DNA from: Alphaproteobacteria bacterium
GTDB taxonomy: Bacteria; Pseudomonadota; Alphaproteobacteria; Rhodospirillales; Rhodospirillaceae
Assembly (NCBI GenBank): GCA_003250275.1
Contig: QKGW01000500.1
Location: 1-8,256, forward strand
Length of the DNA stretch: 8,256 nucleotides
Direction of reading: 5' to 3'
In this document: piece by piece, positions 1 to 8,256 of the stretch
How the letters are laid out: every line of letters starts with the position of its first letter
Position numbering within the stretch: the first letter of the stretch is position 1
The notes under the pieces: generated by a model
What the model saw: the letters and a program-made list of their open reading frames with translations, nothing else
Databases searched by the model: none
What the model was told of the DNA's origin: nothing
Translations under genes and position numbers: made by a program

Positions 1-470
1 GTGTTGAGCGCCTTGCGGTTGGCGCGGTTCTCGTCGTTGTTGCCGTAGGCGTTGGCGGCGGCCCCGCCGCCCTCACGCGCTTGGCGCACGGTTTCGGTGC
101 GGAAGGTGACGAAGTCGTTCACCGCCCCGTTGAGCTTGGTGAAGTCGGCGTCGGCGGCGGGGGTGAGGGATTGCCACTCCGCGACGCTGGTCTTGAGGGC
201 TTCGAGGTTCTTGATCAGCGGATTGCCGAACTTGTCGACGTCCTTGTCGCTCTTCGCCATGTAGAGGCCGCGGCTGTCCATCACTACCGCGAGGATCAGG
301 GCGTTGACCCGCTCGGCGATCACCGCGCGCTGGCCGAGGTGGAGCATATCGTCCGACCGGCGGTCGAAAACGTAGAGGCCGTAAAGCCCGGTCAGGCCTA
401 CGACGATGGCGACGCCGCCGAGGATCGCGCCGAGGAGGTTGATCTTCCACTTGATCGAGAGATTGCGCAT
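1..470 (-). CDS. Probable methyl-accepting chemotaxis protein, N-terminal part (runs off left edge)
   Basis: The 156 visible codons start at ATG 468-470 and stay open to the window edge. Residues 1-9 are short and basic (MRNLSIKWK). Residues 10-34 form one strongly hydrophobic membrane segment, a typical uncleaved signal anchor. Residues 36-156 are hydrophilic and helical, beginning DRRSDD, with an RVNALILAVVMDSRGLYMA stretch (54-72). That pattern resembles the four-helix-bundle periplasmic sensor of chemoreceptors. The second membrane helix, HAMP domain and signalling hairpin that would prove the call lie outside the window, so a sensor kinase or diguanylate cyclase with the same sensor remains possible. 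A weak purine-rich SD (GGGACGAG) precedes the start. The gene is separated from nifJ by a terminator, so it probably has its own promoter. The ligand cannot be predicted. Confidence 0.65.
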   Translation of the reverse strand, partial: MRNLSIKWKINLLGAILGGVAIVVGLTGLYGLYVFDRRSDDMLHLGQRAVIAERVNALILAVVMDSRGLYMAKSDKDVDKFGNPLIKNLEALKTSVAEWQSLTPAADADFTKLNGAVNDFVTFRTETVRQAREGGGAAANAYGNNDENRANRKALN

Positions 471-584
471 GGTGCTCGTCCCAAATGACCCTAATTTTCT
501 TGTTGCGTGTGTTCTCGCTGAGATGTGTCTTCTGAGTTTATTTGCAATATCCTAATGCAAGGTGAACGCATCCGTATGATGGGC
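471..584 (-). promoter_or_regulatory. AT-richer upstream region of the chemoreceptor gene
   Basis: This stretch between the nifJ terminator and the chemoreceptor start is clearly richer in A and T than its surroundings, as expected for a promoter. It contains a 5-bp inverted repeat, TTGCA (542-546) and TGCAA (556-560), 9 bases apart, which could be an operator half-site pair. I could not fix convincing -35 and -10 boxes with proper spacing, and I saw no sigma-54 or sigma-28 type motif. The call rests on position and composition only. Confidence 0.35.
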
Positions 585-615
585 ATAAAAAAACCGGCCC
601 CCGAAGGGGCCGGTT
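585..615 (-). terminator. Rho-independent terminator of nifJ
   Basis: Read on the minus strand, this is a perfect 10-bp GC-rich stem (606-615 pairing with 592-601) closed by a TTCG tetraloop in the very stable C(UUCG)G context. It runs straight into seven T residues (complement of 587-593). It begins 20 bases past the nifJ stop codon and points away from nifJ, so it ends the ldh-nifJ transcript and insulates the chemoreceptor gene. Confidence 0.93.
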
Positions 616-635
616 GCAGGCGCTGAATGCGGATC

Positions 636-4178
<3,543 letters not shown>

Positions 4179-4306
4179 GGATGGCACTCCTGTTCCGGCT
4201 TGGACCCCAGGGTCCGGCGATTGCGCGTCGGGCCCGCGTTCCGTCACGGTCCGGGTGGGTAAGGCTAACCCATAATCCCGAACCACCCCCATGCGGCGCC
4301 CTGGTC
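4179..4306 (-). promoter_or_regulatory. ldh-nifJ spacer with nifJ SD and small dyads
   Basis: This 128-base gap separates two co-oriented genes. It holds the nifJ SD (AGGAGT, complement of 4186-4191). Just upstream is a 6-bp palindrome, GGACCC-CA-GGGTCC (4202-4215), and further up a small TGGGT/ACCCA hairpin (4256-4272). None is followed by a T-run, so I see no intrinsic terminator, and read-through from ldh into nifJ is plausible. I found no convincing promoter boxes. The palindrome is close enough to the SD to influence translation or bind a regulator, but this is unproven. Confidence 0.4.
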
Positions 4307-5239
4307 TCAAAGCGAGAGACCGGCCGCCGCCTCCTTCAGAATCTCGGCGCTGCGGCGCAGCGCCCGGCGTTCGTCGGCATCGAGCGTGGGGATCAGGGTG
4401 GAGACCACCCCGCCCGCGCCGATCACCCGCGGCAGCGAAAGGGTGACGTCGGCGACGCCCTCCACTTCCGCCGTCGGTGCGGAGACCGACAGCAACACAT
4501 GTTCGTCGGACCGGATCGCCTGCACGATACGTGCCAGTCCTCCGCCGATCCCGAACCACGTCGCGCCCTTGCCCGCGATGATCGCGTAGGCGGCGCGGCG
4601 GACCGCTTCATCGATGCGCGCACGCGCGGCATCGTCGAGAGGGCGGCCCTGTTGGCGGGCGGCCTCGGCCACCGGAACCCCGCCGGCGGACGCGCCCGAC
4701 CACCACAACACCTCCGAATCCCCGTGCTCGCCGAGCACGTAGGCGTGCACCGAGGTGGGCGACACCCCGAGATGCTCGCCCAGCAGCGCGCGGAAGCGTG
4801 CGCTGTCGAGGGTCGTGCCCGATCCGAACACCCGGCCCGCGGGAAGCCCCGAGATCTTCGCGGCGATCTCGGTCATCACGTCGAGCGGGTTGGTGGCGAT
4901 CAGGAGGATCGCCTCCGGCGCCTCGCGCAGCACGGCGGGAATGATCTCGCCGAAGACCCGCGCGTTGCGGCCGAGGAGTTCGAGGCGGGTCTCGCCCGGG
5001 CGCTGCCCGACGCCGGCCGCGAGGACCACCACGTCGGCACCGTCGAGGTCGGCATAGACGCCGGCGCGGACCCGGACCGGGCGGGCGAGCGGCGTCGCGT
5101 GGAGGATGTCCTGCGCCTGAGCCTTGGCGAGGGCGGCGTCGAGATCGACCAAAACGATCTCGCTCGCGGCCCCGGTCATCACCATGGCGAACGCGGCGGT
5201 GGCACCGACACTGCCGGCGCCGACGATCCCAACCTTCAT
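4307..5239 (-). CDS. ldh: L-lactate dehydrogenase (NAD-dependent)
   Basis: The product reduces pyruvate to L-lactate while regenerating NAD+. It has 310 residues, normal for the family. The start is ATG 5237-5239 (MKVGIVGAGSVG), preceded by AGAGGG; upstream in-frame ATGs would add a non-homologous tail. The Rossmann fold shows G7/G9/G12 and the NAD-ribose acid D32. Lactate rather than malate specificity is indicated by Q79 in GQRPGETR (malate dehydrogenase has Arg there). Catalytic residues are R85, D145, R148 and H172 in the LGEHGDSE signature. R150 and H165 fall at the positions of R173 and H188 (conventional numbering), which bind fructose 1,6-bisphosphate in allosteric bacterial enzymes, so activation by that sugar phosphate is predicted. 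It precedes nifJ on the same strand with no terminator between, suggesting joint control of pyruvate use. A malate dehydrogenase identity is unlikely given Q79. Confidence 0.92.
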   Translation of the reverse strand: MKVGIVGAGSVGATAAFAMVMTGAASEIVLVDLDAALAKAQAQDILHATPLARPVRVRAGVYADLDGADVVVLAAGVGQRPGETRLELLGRNARVFGEIIPAVLREAPEAILLIATNPLDVMTEIAAKISGLPAGRVFGSGTTLDSARFRALLGEHLGVSPTSVHAYVLGEHGDSEVLWWSGASAGGVPVAEAARQQGRPLDDAARARIDEAVRRAAYAIIAGKGATWFGIGGGLARIVQAIRSDEHVLLSVSAPTAEVEGVADVTLSLPRVIGAGGVVSTLIPTLDADERRALRRSAEILKEAAAGLSL

Positions 5240-5252
5240 ACGACCCTCTTTC

Positions 5253-5311
5253 AAACCCGGACTGGAGGGTACAGCCGCGCACGTTTGGTTCAAAGGAAAC
5301 AATCCGGGTTT
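5253..5311 (-). promoter_or_regulatory. Candidate ldh promoter bracketed by a perfect 9-bp inverted repeat
   Basis: AAACCCGGA (5253-5261) and TCCGGGTTT (5303-5311) are exact reverse complements 41 bases apart. Between them, on the minus strand, lies a weak promoter candidate: TTGAAC (complement of 5288-5293), a 16-base spacer and TACCCT (complement of 5266-5271). The -35 candidate sits inside an imperfect palindrome with GTTT and AAAC ends (5283-5300). The inner arm of the dyad ends directly before the ldh SD. The repeat is certain from the sequence. The promoter boxes and any operator role are inference. Confidence 0.35.
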
Positions 5312-5354
5312 TCATGTCCCTGCACAGTGTATTGAGACATTTAACCTTTTTGCA

Positions 5355-5379
5355 CGCGTCGAAGGGTCGACGCGACCCT
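5355..5379. repeat. Two overlapping, mutually exclusive inverted repeats
   Basis: CGCGTCGA (5355-5362) pairs perfectly with TCGACGCG (5367-5374) around a 4-base loop. AGGGTCG (5363-5369) pairs perfectly with CGACCCT (5373-5379) around a 3-base loop. The two stems share bases 5367-5374, so only one can form at a time. It lies about 120 bases upstream of ldh and about 320 upstream of corA. There is no T-run on either side, so it is not an intrinsic terminator. A protein-binding site or RNA switch is possible, but GC-rich chance is not excluded. Confidence 0.45.
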
Positions 5380-5517
5380 GCCCGAACAGGCGGGGCGCGC
5401 GATCGGCAAAAACCCGCTCGCGAGTCGCGCAGAAGACGCGAAAAGCTTGTGGAAAACCGCCGCAATCCGTTGCGCGGAAACGCCGATCCTCTTGTTTGTC
5501 GGGTTTTCGGCCCCAGG

Positions 5518-5546
5518 TTGACAAGGGAAACCGGAACGGGTACCAC
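5518..5546 (+). promoter_or_regulatory. Candidate sigma-70 type promoter of corA
   Basis: A perfect TTGACA -35 hexamer (5518-5523) is followed after exactly 17 bases by TACCAC (5541-5546), a weak -10 match. Transcription from here would give corA a leader of roughly 140 bases containing the short ORF and hairpin described next. The -35 match and spacing are seen directly. Activity is inferred, and the poor -10 suggests a weak or activator-dependent promoter. Confidence 0.4.
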
Positions 5547-5590
5547 GGCCTCGCCCGCGGCGCGCCGTCGGGGCTCCGGAGTACCGATCC

Positions 5591-5653
5591 ATGCCGAGCG
5601 AACCTCCCATACGCGCGACCGAAACCGCCCTCGTCCCGGGGCGGGAGGCCTGA
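5591..5653 (+). other. Possible 20-codon leader ORF in the corA 5' region
   Basis: An ATG (5591) with GGAG (5578-5581) nine bases upstream opens a 20-codon frame that ends at TGA 5651-5653, 42 bases before corA. The peptide begins MPSEPP, with Pro at positions 2, 5, 6 and 16 and Glu at 4. The Pro5-Pro6 codons (CCTCCC, 5603-5608) are exactly complementary to GGGAGG (5643-5648) at the end of the same ORF. Leader ORFs upstream of Mg2+ transporter genes are known in enterobacteria (mgtL, corL), and the mgtL peptide is also rich in Pro and acidic residues. This one is recognised only by layout and could be a chance ORF. Confidence 0.3.
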
Positions 5654-5659
5654 GTTTCA

Positions 5660-5695
5660 GGCGTCCCCCTCCGCCAGACCGCCCAGGGGACCGCC
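5660..5695 (+). promoter_or_regulatory. Hairpin masking the corA ribosome binding site
   Basis: Bases 5660-5668 (GGCGTCCCC) pair with 5686-5695 (GGGGACCGCC) over nine base pairs with one bulged base (5692) and a 17-base loop. The 3' arm contains most of the corA SD (AGGGGA, 5685-5690) and ends directly before the ATG at 5696. When folded, it would block ribosome entry. It starts seven bases after the leader ORF stop, so a ribosome ending there could hold it open. The pairing is seen in the sequence; the control role is inferred. Confidence 0.42.
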
Positions 5696-6661
5696 ATGCT
5701 GACGCTGTTTCATTTCGATCAGGGCATCCTGCAACAGACCCCGGTGGAAGGGCGCCTCGAAGCGTTGCCGCCGCAGACGGTTTGGGTCGACATCGTCGGG
5801 CCGACTGCCGATGACGCCGCGGCGATGCTCCGCCTGCTCTCCGTCGAGATTCCGACGCACGAGGAAATGCAGGAGATCGAGGCGTCGAGCCGTCTCTACG
5901 AGGACGGCGGTGCGCTGGTGATGACGATGCCGGTGCTGACCCGCGCGATGACCGACGAACCCGAGGCCGCCGCCGTCACCTTCATTCTCGCGGGCGACCG
6001 CCTGATCACCGTGCGCTACGTCGACCCGCTGCCGTTCTCGATGTTCGTGCGCCGTCTCGCGCGCCAGCCCGCGCTGGTTGCGAACGGCGCGACCGCGCTC
6101 GTCGGACTGCTCGAACAGATCGCCGACCGTCTCGCCGACGTACTCGAAAGCGCCACCGCCGATCTCGAGGCGATATCGCGCGACATCTTCCGCAAGGAGA
6201 GCGTGCGCGGCGGCGATTACCTCAAGGATATCCTCCAGCGCATCGGCCGCGCCGGAGACCTCGCCACCAAGGCCAAGGACAGCCTCCTCGGCCTCAACCG
6301 CTTGATGCTGTTCCTCGGCGCGCAGACCGGCGTGCGCAAGGAGATCAAGCAGCGGATGAAGACGGTGATGCGCGACGCGAACTCGATCGCGGAACACGCC
6401 ACCTTCCTCTCCACCAAGGTCGCCTTCCTGCTCGACGCCACCCTCGGCATGATCAACATCGAGCAGAACAACGTGATCAAGATCCTGACGGTTGCGTCGG
6501 TGGCGTTCCTGCCGCCGACCCTGATTGCCAGTCTCTACGGCATGAACTTCGAACTCATGCCCGAATTGCACTGGCGCTGGGGATACCCGATGGCGGTGGG
6601 GCTGATGCTCCTCTCCGCCCTCGTGCCGTTCCTCTATTTCCGCCGCAAGAAGTGGCTGTAA
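5696..6661 (+). CDS. corA: CorA-family magnesium/divalent cation transporter
   Basis: This is a homopentameric inner-membrane channel for Mg2+ (and often Co2+ or Ni2+) driven by the membrane potential. It has 321 residues, typical of the family. The start is ATG 5696 with AGGGGA five bases upstream. Residues 1-250 are the cytoplasmic alpha/beta domain and long helix (EIADRLADVLE-like helical stretches from about 135 to 250). Two C-terminal membrane helices are at about 260-281 and 297-314. The first ends in the signature YGMNF (GMN at 282-284) followed by MPEL (288-291), the loop that recruits hydrated Mg2+. The tail RRKKWL is basic and cytoplasmic. The intact GMN and MPEL favour a true CorA uptake channel over a ZntB-type zinc transporter. 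The upstream leader may control translation. The symporter gene follows 82 bases downstream on the same strand, with no obvious functional link. Confidence 0.93.
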   Translation: MLTLFHFDQGILQQTPVEGRLEALPPQTVWVDIVGPTADDAAAMLRLLSVEIPTHEEMQEIEASSRLYEDGGALVMTMPVLTRAMTDEPEAAAVTFILAGDRLITVRYVDPLPFSMFVRRLARQPALVANGATALVGLLEQIADRLADVLESATADLEAISRDIFRKESVRGGDYLKDILQRIGRAGDLATKAKDSLLGLNRLMLFLGAQTGVRKEIKQRMKTVMRDANSIAEHATFLSTKVAFLLDATLGMINIEQNNVIKILTVASVAFLPPTLIASLYGMNFELMPELHWRWGYPMAVGLMLLSALVPFLYFRRKKWL

Positions 6662-6743
6662 TCCCACGGGCGGTAGAATATCATCCAAAACAACGATAAC
6701 CAACGGTCGGGGCAAACCCGGCCGGATCCGGAGGAGTAAACCC
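6662..6743 (+). promoter_or_regulatory. corA-symporter spacer: candidate -10 box and palindrome at the SD
   Basis: The first half is AT-rich and contains TAGAAT (6674-6679), a 5 of 6 match to a -10 box. The only -35 candidate at suitable distance is a weak GTGGCT (6652-6657) inside the end of corA. A perfect 10-base palindrome, CCGGATCCGG (6722-6731), abuts the symporter SD (GGAGGAG, 6730-6736). No intrinsic terminator for corA is visible, so the symporter may be transcribed both from corA and from its own promoter. Confidence 0.35.
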
Positions 6744-8018
6744 GTGTCTCAACCTCATACGTCCGGCGTTTTCGGGCGCTGGAACGCCATTCCGCTATGG
6801 CAGAAGATTCTCGCCGGGCTGGTGCTCGGCCTGATCGTCGGTCTGGTGTTCGGGCCCGCCGCAGCCAAGGTGAAGCCGATCGGCACCGCCTTCATCTCCG
6901 GCATCAAGATGCTGATCGTGCCGCTGGTGTTCGTCTCCCTGGTGAGCGGCGTCACCGCGATGCGCGATCCGGCGAAGATGGGCCGCGTCGGTCTCAAGAC
7001 CATCGGCCTCTATCTCTGCACCACCGCCGTCGCGATCACCATCGGTCTCCTGCTCGGCTCGGTGCTCGCGCCCGGCGCGGGCGTCGGCATGGAGGCGGCC
7101 AAGGCGGTCGCGCCCAAGGCCGCGCCGTCCCTGATCGACACCCTGCTCGGCATCATTCCGACCAACCCGATCGCCGCGATGAGCACCGGCAACGTGCTCC
7201 AGGTGATCGTGTTCGCCATTCTCCTCGGTCTCGCGATCAACCTGTCGGGCGAGGCCGGCGTCAAGGTGCGCGACGGCTTCGACGCCCTCGCGCAGGTGAT
7301 GTACAAGCTCACCGCGATCGTGATCTGGTTCGCGCCGTTCGGCGTGTTCGCGCTGATGGCCTGGACCGCGGGCACCTACGGCCTCGACCTCCTGCTGCCG
7401 CTCGGCATGGTGATCGTCGCGGTCTACGCCGGCTGCCTGATCCACGCCTTCCTCGTCTACGGCGGCGCGCTGTGGGCGATGGGCCTCAACCCGCTGCTGT
7501 TCTTCAAGGGCGTGGCCGAGGCGGCGGCGGTGGCGTTCACCACCACCTCGTCGTCGGGCACCCTGCCGGTGACGATGACCTGCGTGCGCAAGAACCTCGG
7601 CGTGTCGCAGGGCGTTTCGGGCTTCGTGCTGCCGCTCGGCGCGACCATCAACATGGACGGCACCGCGCTTTACCAGGGCGTCTGCGCGCTGTTCGTGGCG
7701 CAGGTGTTCGGCGTGACCCTCTCGGGCGGCGACTACGTCACCATCATCCTCACCGCCACGCTCGCCTCGATCGGCACCGCGGGCGTGCCGGGCGCCGGCC
7801 TGATCATGCTGTCGCTGGTGCTCTCGACCGTCGGCCTGCCGCTCGAAGGCGTGGCGATCATCGCCGGCATCGACCGCGTTCTCGACATGGCGCGCACCTC
7901 GCTCAACGTCGTCGGCGACGCGATGGTCGCGACCGTGGTGGCGAAGTCCGAGGGCGAGCTTTCGCGCGAGGTCTACGCCGCCGGCCGCGATGCCGTGGGC
8001 GAACTCGAAGACGCCTGA
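6744..8018 (+). CDS. Dicarboxylate/amino acid:cation symporter (glutamate/aspartate transporter family)
   Basis: This inner-membrane secondary transporter belongs to the DAACS family (GltP, GltT, DctA, archaeal GltPh) and has 424 residues. The start is GTG 6744, with GGAGGAG (6730-6736) seven bases upstream. The membrane scaffold begins with hydrophobic segments at about 20-40, 47-70 and 87-108. The core motifs are intact: SSSGTLP (269-275, hairpin 1), NMDGTALYQGV (303-313, helix 7), GTAGVPGAG (344-352, hairpin 2) and DRVLDMARTSLNVVGD (377-392, helix 8). D381, R384, T385 and N388 match the substrate-binding residues D394, R397, T398 and N401 of GltPh; R384 favours acidic substrates. N303, D305 and D392 match Na+-site residues, so Na+ coupling is likelier than the H+ coupling of GltP or DctA. 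Substrate could be aspartate, glutamate or C4-dicarboxylates; sequence alone does not decide. A terminator follows 20 bases after the stop. Confidence 0.92.
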   Translation: MSQPHTSGVFGRWNAIPLWQKILAGLVLGLIVGLVFGPAAAKVKPIGTAFISGIKMLIVPLVFVSLVSGVTAMRDPAKMGRVGLKTIGLYLCTTAVAITIGLLLGSVLAPGAGVGMEAAKAVAPKAAPSLIDTLLGIIPTNPIAAMSTGNVLQVIVFAILLGLAINLSGEAGVKVRDGFDALAQVMYKLTAIVIWFAPFGVFALMAWTAGTYGLDLLLPLGMVIVAVYAGCLIHAFLVYGGALWAMGLNPLLFFKGVAEAAAVAFTTTSSSGTLPVTMTCVRKNLGVSQGVSGFVLPLGATINMDGTALYQGVCALFVAQVFGVTLSGGDYVTIILTATLASIGTAGVPGAGLIMLSLVLSTVGLPLEGVAIIAGIDRVLDMARTSLNVVGDAMVATVVAKSEGELSREVYAAGRDAVGELEDA

Positions 8019-8038
8019 CGCGGTCATCCGCGCAAAGG

Positions 8039-8068
8039 AAAAGGCGGCCCGTCGGGGCCGCCTTTTTT
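8039..8068 (+). terminator. Intrinsic terminator of the symporter gene, probably bidirectional
   Basis: A perfect 12-bp stem (8039-8050 with 8055-8066) carries a GTCG loop and ends in six T residues (8063-8068), the last two unpaired. It lies 20 bases past the symporter stop. On the opposite strand the same stem ends in four T residues, 8 bases past the cydX stop, so it may also end the convergent cyd transcript. Confidence 0.93.
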
Positions 8069-8076
8069 CGTGCCGC

Positions 8077-8187
8077 TCAGTCGTCGGCGCGTGGGATCGG
8101 AGGGAGGCGCGGGTCGAGCCACAAGGCATTGAGAATGCCGAAGAAGCAGGCCACGGTGACGCCGAGAACCCAGGAGAAATACCACAT
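8077..8187 (-). CDS. cydX: Cytochrome bd oxidase small subunit CydX
   Basis: This is a complete 36-residue protein starting at ATG 8185-8187 and ending at TGA 8077-8079. AAGGA lies six bases upstream of the start. The sequence begins MWYFSWVLG and continues with AC at 13-14 and FG at 16-17, the family pattern also seen in E. coli CydX (MWYFAWILG, then AC and FG at the same places). One membrane helix spans about residues 4-24, followed by a short Pro-rich polar tail. D25 lies where E. coli CydX has Glu25. The subunit packs against CydA near the haems and stabilises the quinol oxidase used at low oxygen. It starts 15 bases after the cydB stop on the same strand, the classic cydAB-X order. The gene is short enough to be missed by length cut-offs. 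Confidence 0.93.
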   Translation of the reverse strand: MWYFSWVLGVTVACFFGILNALWLDPRLPPIPRADD

Positions 8188-8202
8188 GGCGTGTCCTTTC
8201 CT

Positions 8203-8256
8203 TCAATAGCCGTGGCCGGCGTCGTCGGGCGAAAGCTTGCCGCGCAGCACGTGGAA
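8203..8256 (-). CDS. cydB: Probable CydB C-terminus, cytochrome bd oxidase subunit II (runs off right edge)
   Basis: Only the last 17 codons and the TGA stop (8203-8205) are in the window, reading FHVLRGKLSPDDAGHGY. On its own this is too short for a firm family call. A membrane-exit aromatic residue, then a basic RGK and a short polar tail, is consistent with a CydB C-terminus as I recall it. The placement 15 bases upstream of an unmistakable cydX makes CydB by far the best reading. The rest of the gene, and presumably cydA, lie to the right. Confidence 0.78.
   Translation of the reverse strand, partial: FHVLRGKLSPDDAGHGY

Larger units (their letters stand above)
5240..5695. other. Divergent intergenic region between ldh and corA (456 bases)
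   Basis: I see no protein gene of normal size here. Open frames exist in several registers but lack SD sites, recognisable motifs or codon bias. The region must carry the ldh promoter (minus) and the corA promoter (plus). Items listed separately are a 9-bp dyad next to ldh (5253-5311), overlapping hairpins (5355-5379), a candidate corA promoter (5518-5546), a short leader ORF (5591-5653) and an SD-masking hairpin (5660-5695). Another small dyad, CGCAA-TCCG-TTGCG, lies at 5461-5474. By eye I found no FNR-type box (TTGAT-N4-ATCAA). Confidence 0.6.

Noticed and set aside
4179..4559. 127-codon in-frame upstream extension of nifJ into ldh
   Set aside because: The added residues have no family similarity and overlap ldh in another frame. 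The GTG at 4176-4178 has a good SD and gives the normal NifJ N-terminus.
5240..5302. 21-codon N-terminal extension of ldh starting at an upstream ATG
   Set aside because: The Rossmann beta strand begins right at MKVGIVGAG, the SD fits the 5239 start, and the extension is unrelated to LDH.
5312..5814. Several 70-190 codon open frames in the ldh-corA spacer on both strands
   Set aside because: They overlap each other and the start of corA, lack SD sites and motifs, and look like the chance open frames expected in GC-rich DNA.
6795..8129. Long minus-strand frame (444 codons) opposite the symporter gene
   Set aside because: It is a His/Arg/Asp-rich low-complexity shadow of the symporter. It also overlaps the terminator and most of cydX in another frame.
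6797..8209. Plus-strand +1 frame of 470 codons across the symporter and terminator
   Set aside because: It is an Arg-rich out-of-frame translation that reads through a strong terminator and has no recognisable domain.

Overview
The window comes from a GC-rich bacterium that uses GTG starts and clear Shine-Dalgarno (SD) sites. The gene content (chemoreceptor, NifJ-type pyruvate oxidoreductase, L-lactate dehydrogenase, CorA, a glutamate-type symporter and cydB-cydX) fits a metabolically flexible proteobacterium. I suspect an alphaproteobacterium of the Rhodospirillales type, but that placement is inference from composition and protein flavour. No marker gene in the window proves it.

Layout. 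Bases 1-470 (minus) hold the N-terminal 156 residues of a membrane receptor, probably a methyl-accepting chemotaxis protein, which runs off the left edge. A strong intrinsic terminator (585-615) closes the next minus-strand unit: nifJ (636-4178, 1180 aa), preceded by ldh (4307-5239, 310 aa). A 456-base divergent spacer (5240-5695) separates ldh from the plus-strand genes corA (5696-6661) and a dicarboxylate/amino acid:cation symporter (6744-8018). The symporter ends in a near-symmetric terminator (8039-8068). On the right edge, two minus-strand genes converge on it: the last 17 codons of a probable cydB and a complete 36-codon cydX (8077-8187), which is easily missed because it is so short.

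How the genes fit together. ldh and nifJ both act on pyruvate: one reduces it to lactate with NADH, the other oxidises it to acetyl-CoA with reduction of ferredoxin or flavodoxin. They are co-oriented with 128 bases and no terminator between them, so they may form an anaerobic or microaerobic pyruvate-node operon. The neighbouring cytochrome bd genes (high-affinity oxygen respiration) match a low-oxygen lifestyle. CorA (Mg2+ or other divalent cations) and the symporter (probably Na+-coupled uptake of acidic amino acids or dicarboxylates) are ordinary transport genes.

I see no mobile element, CRISPR array, RNA gene or defence system. The protein-coding genes all belong to known families. The least explained signals are non-coding. 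In front of corA there is a short proline-containing leader ORF followed by a hairpin that masks the corA SD site. In front of ldh there is a perfect 9-bp dyad bracketing a candidate promoter. Between the two lies a pair of mutually exclusive hairpins.
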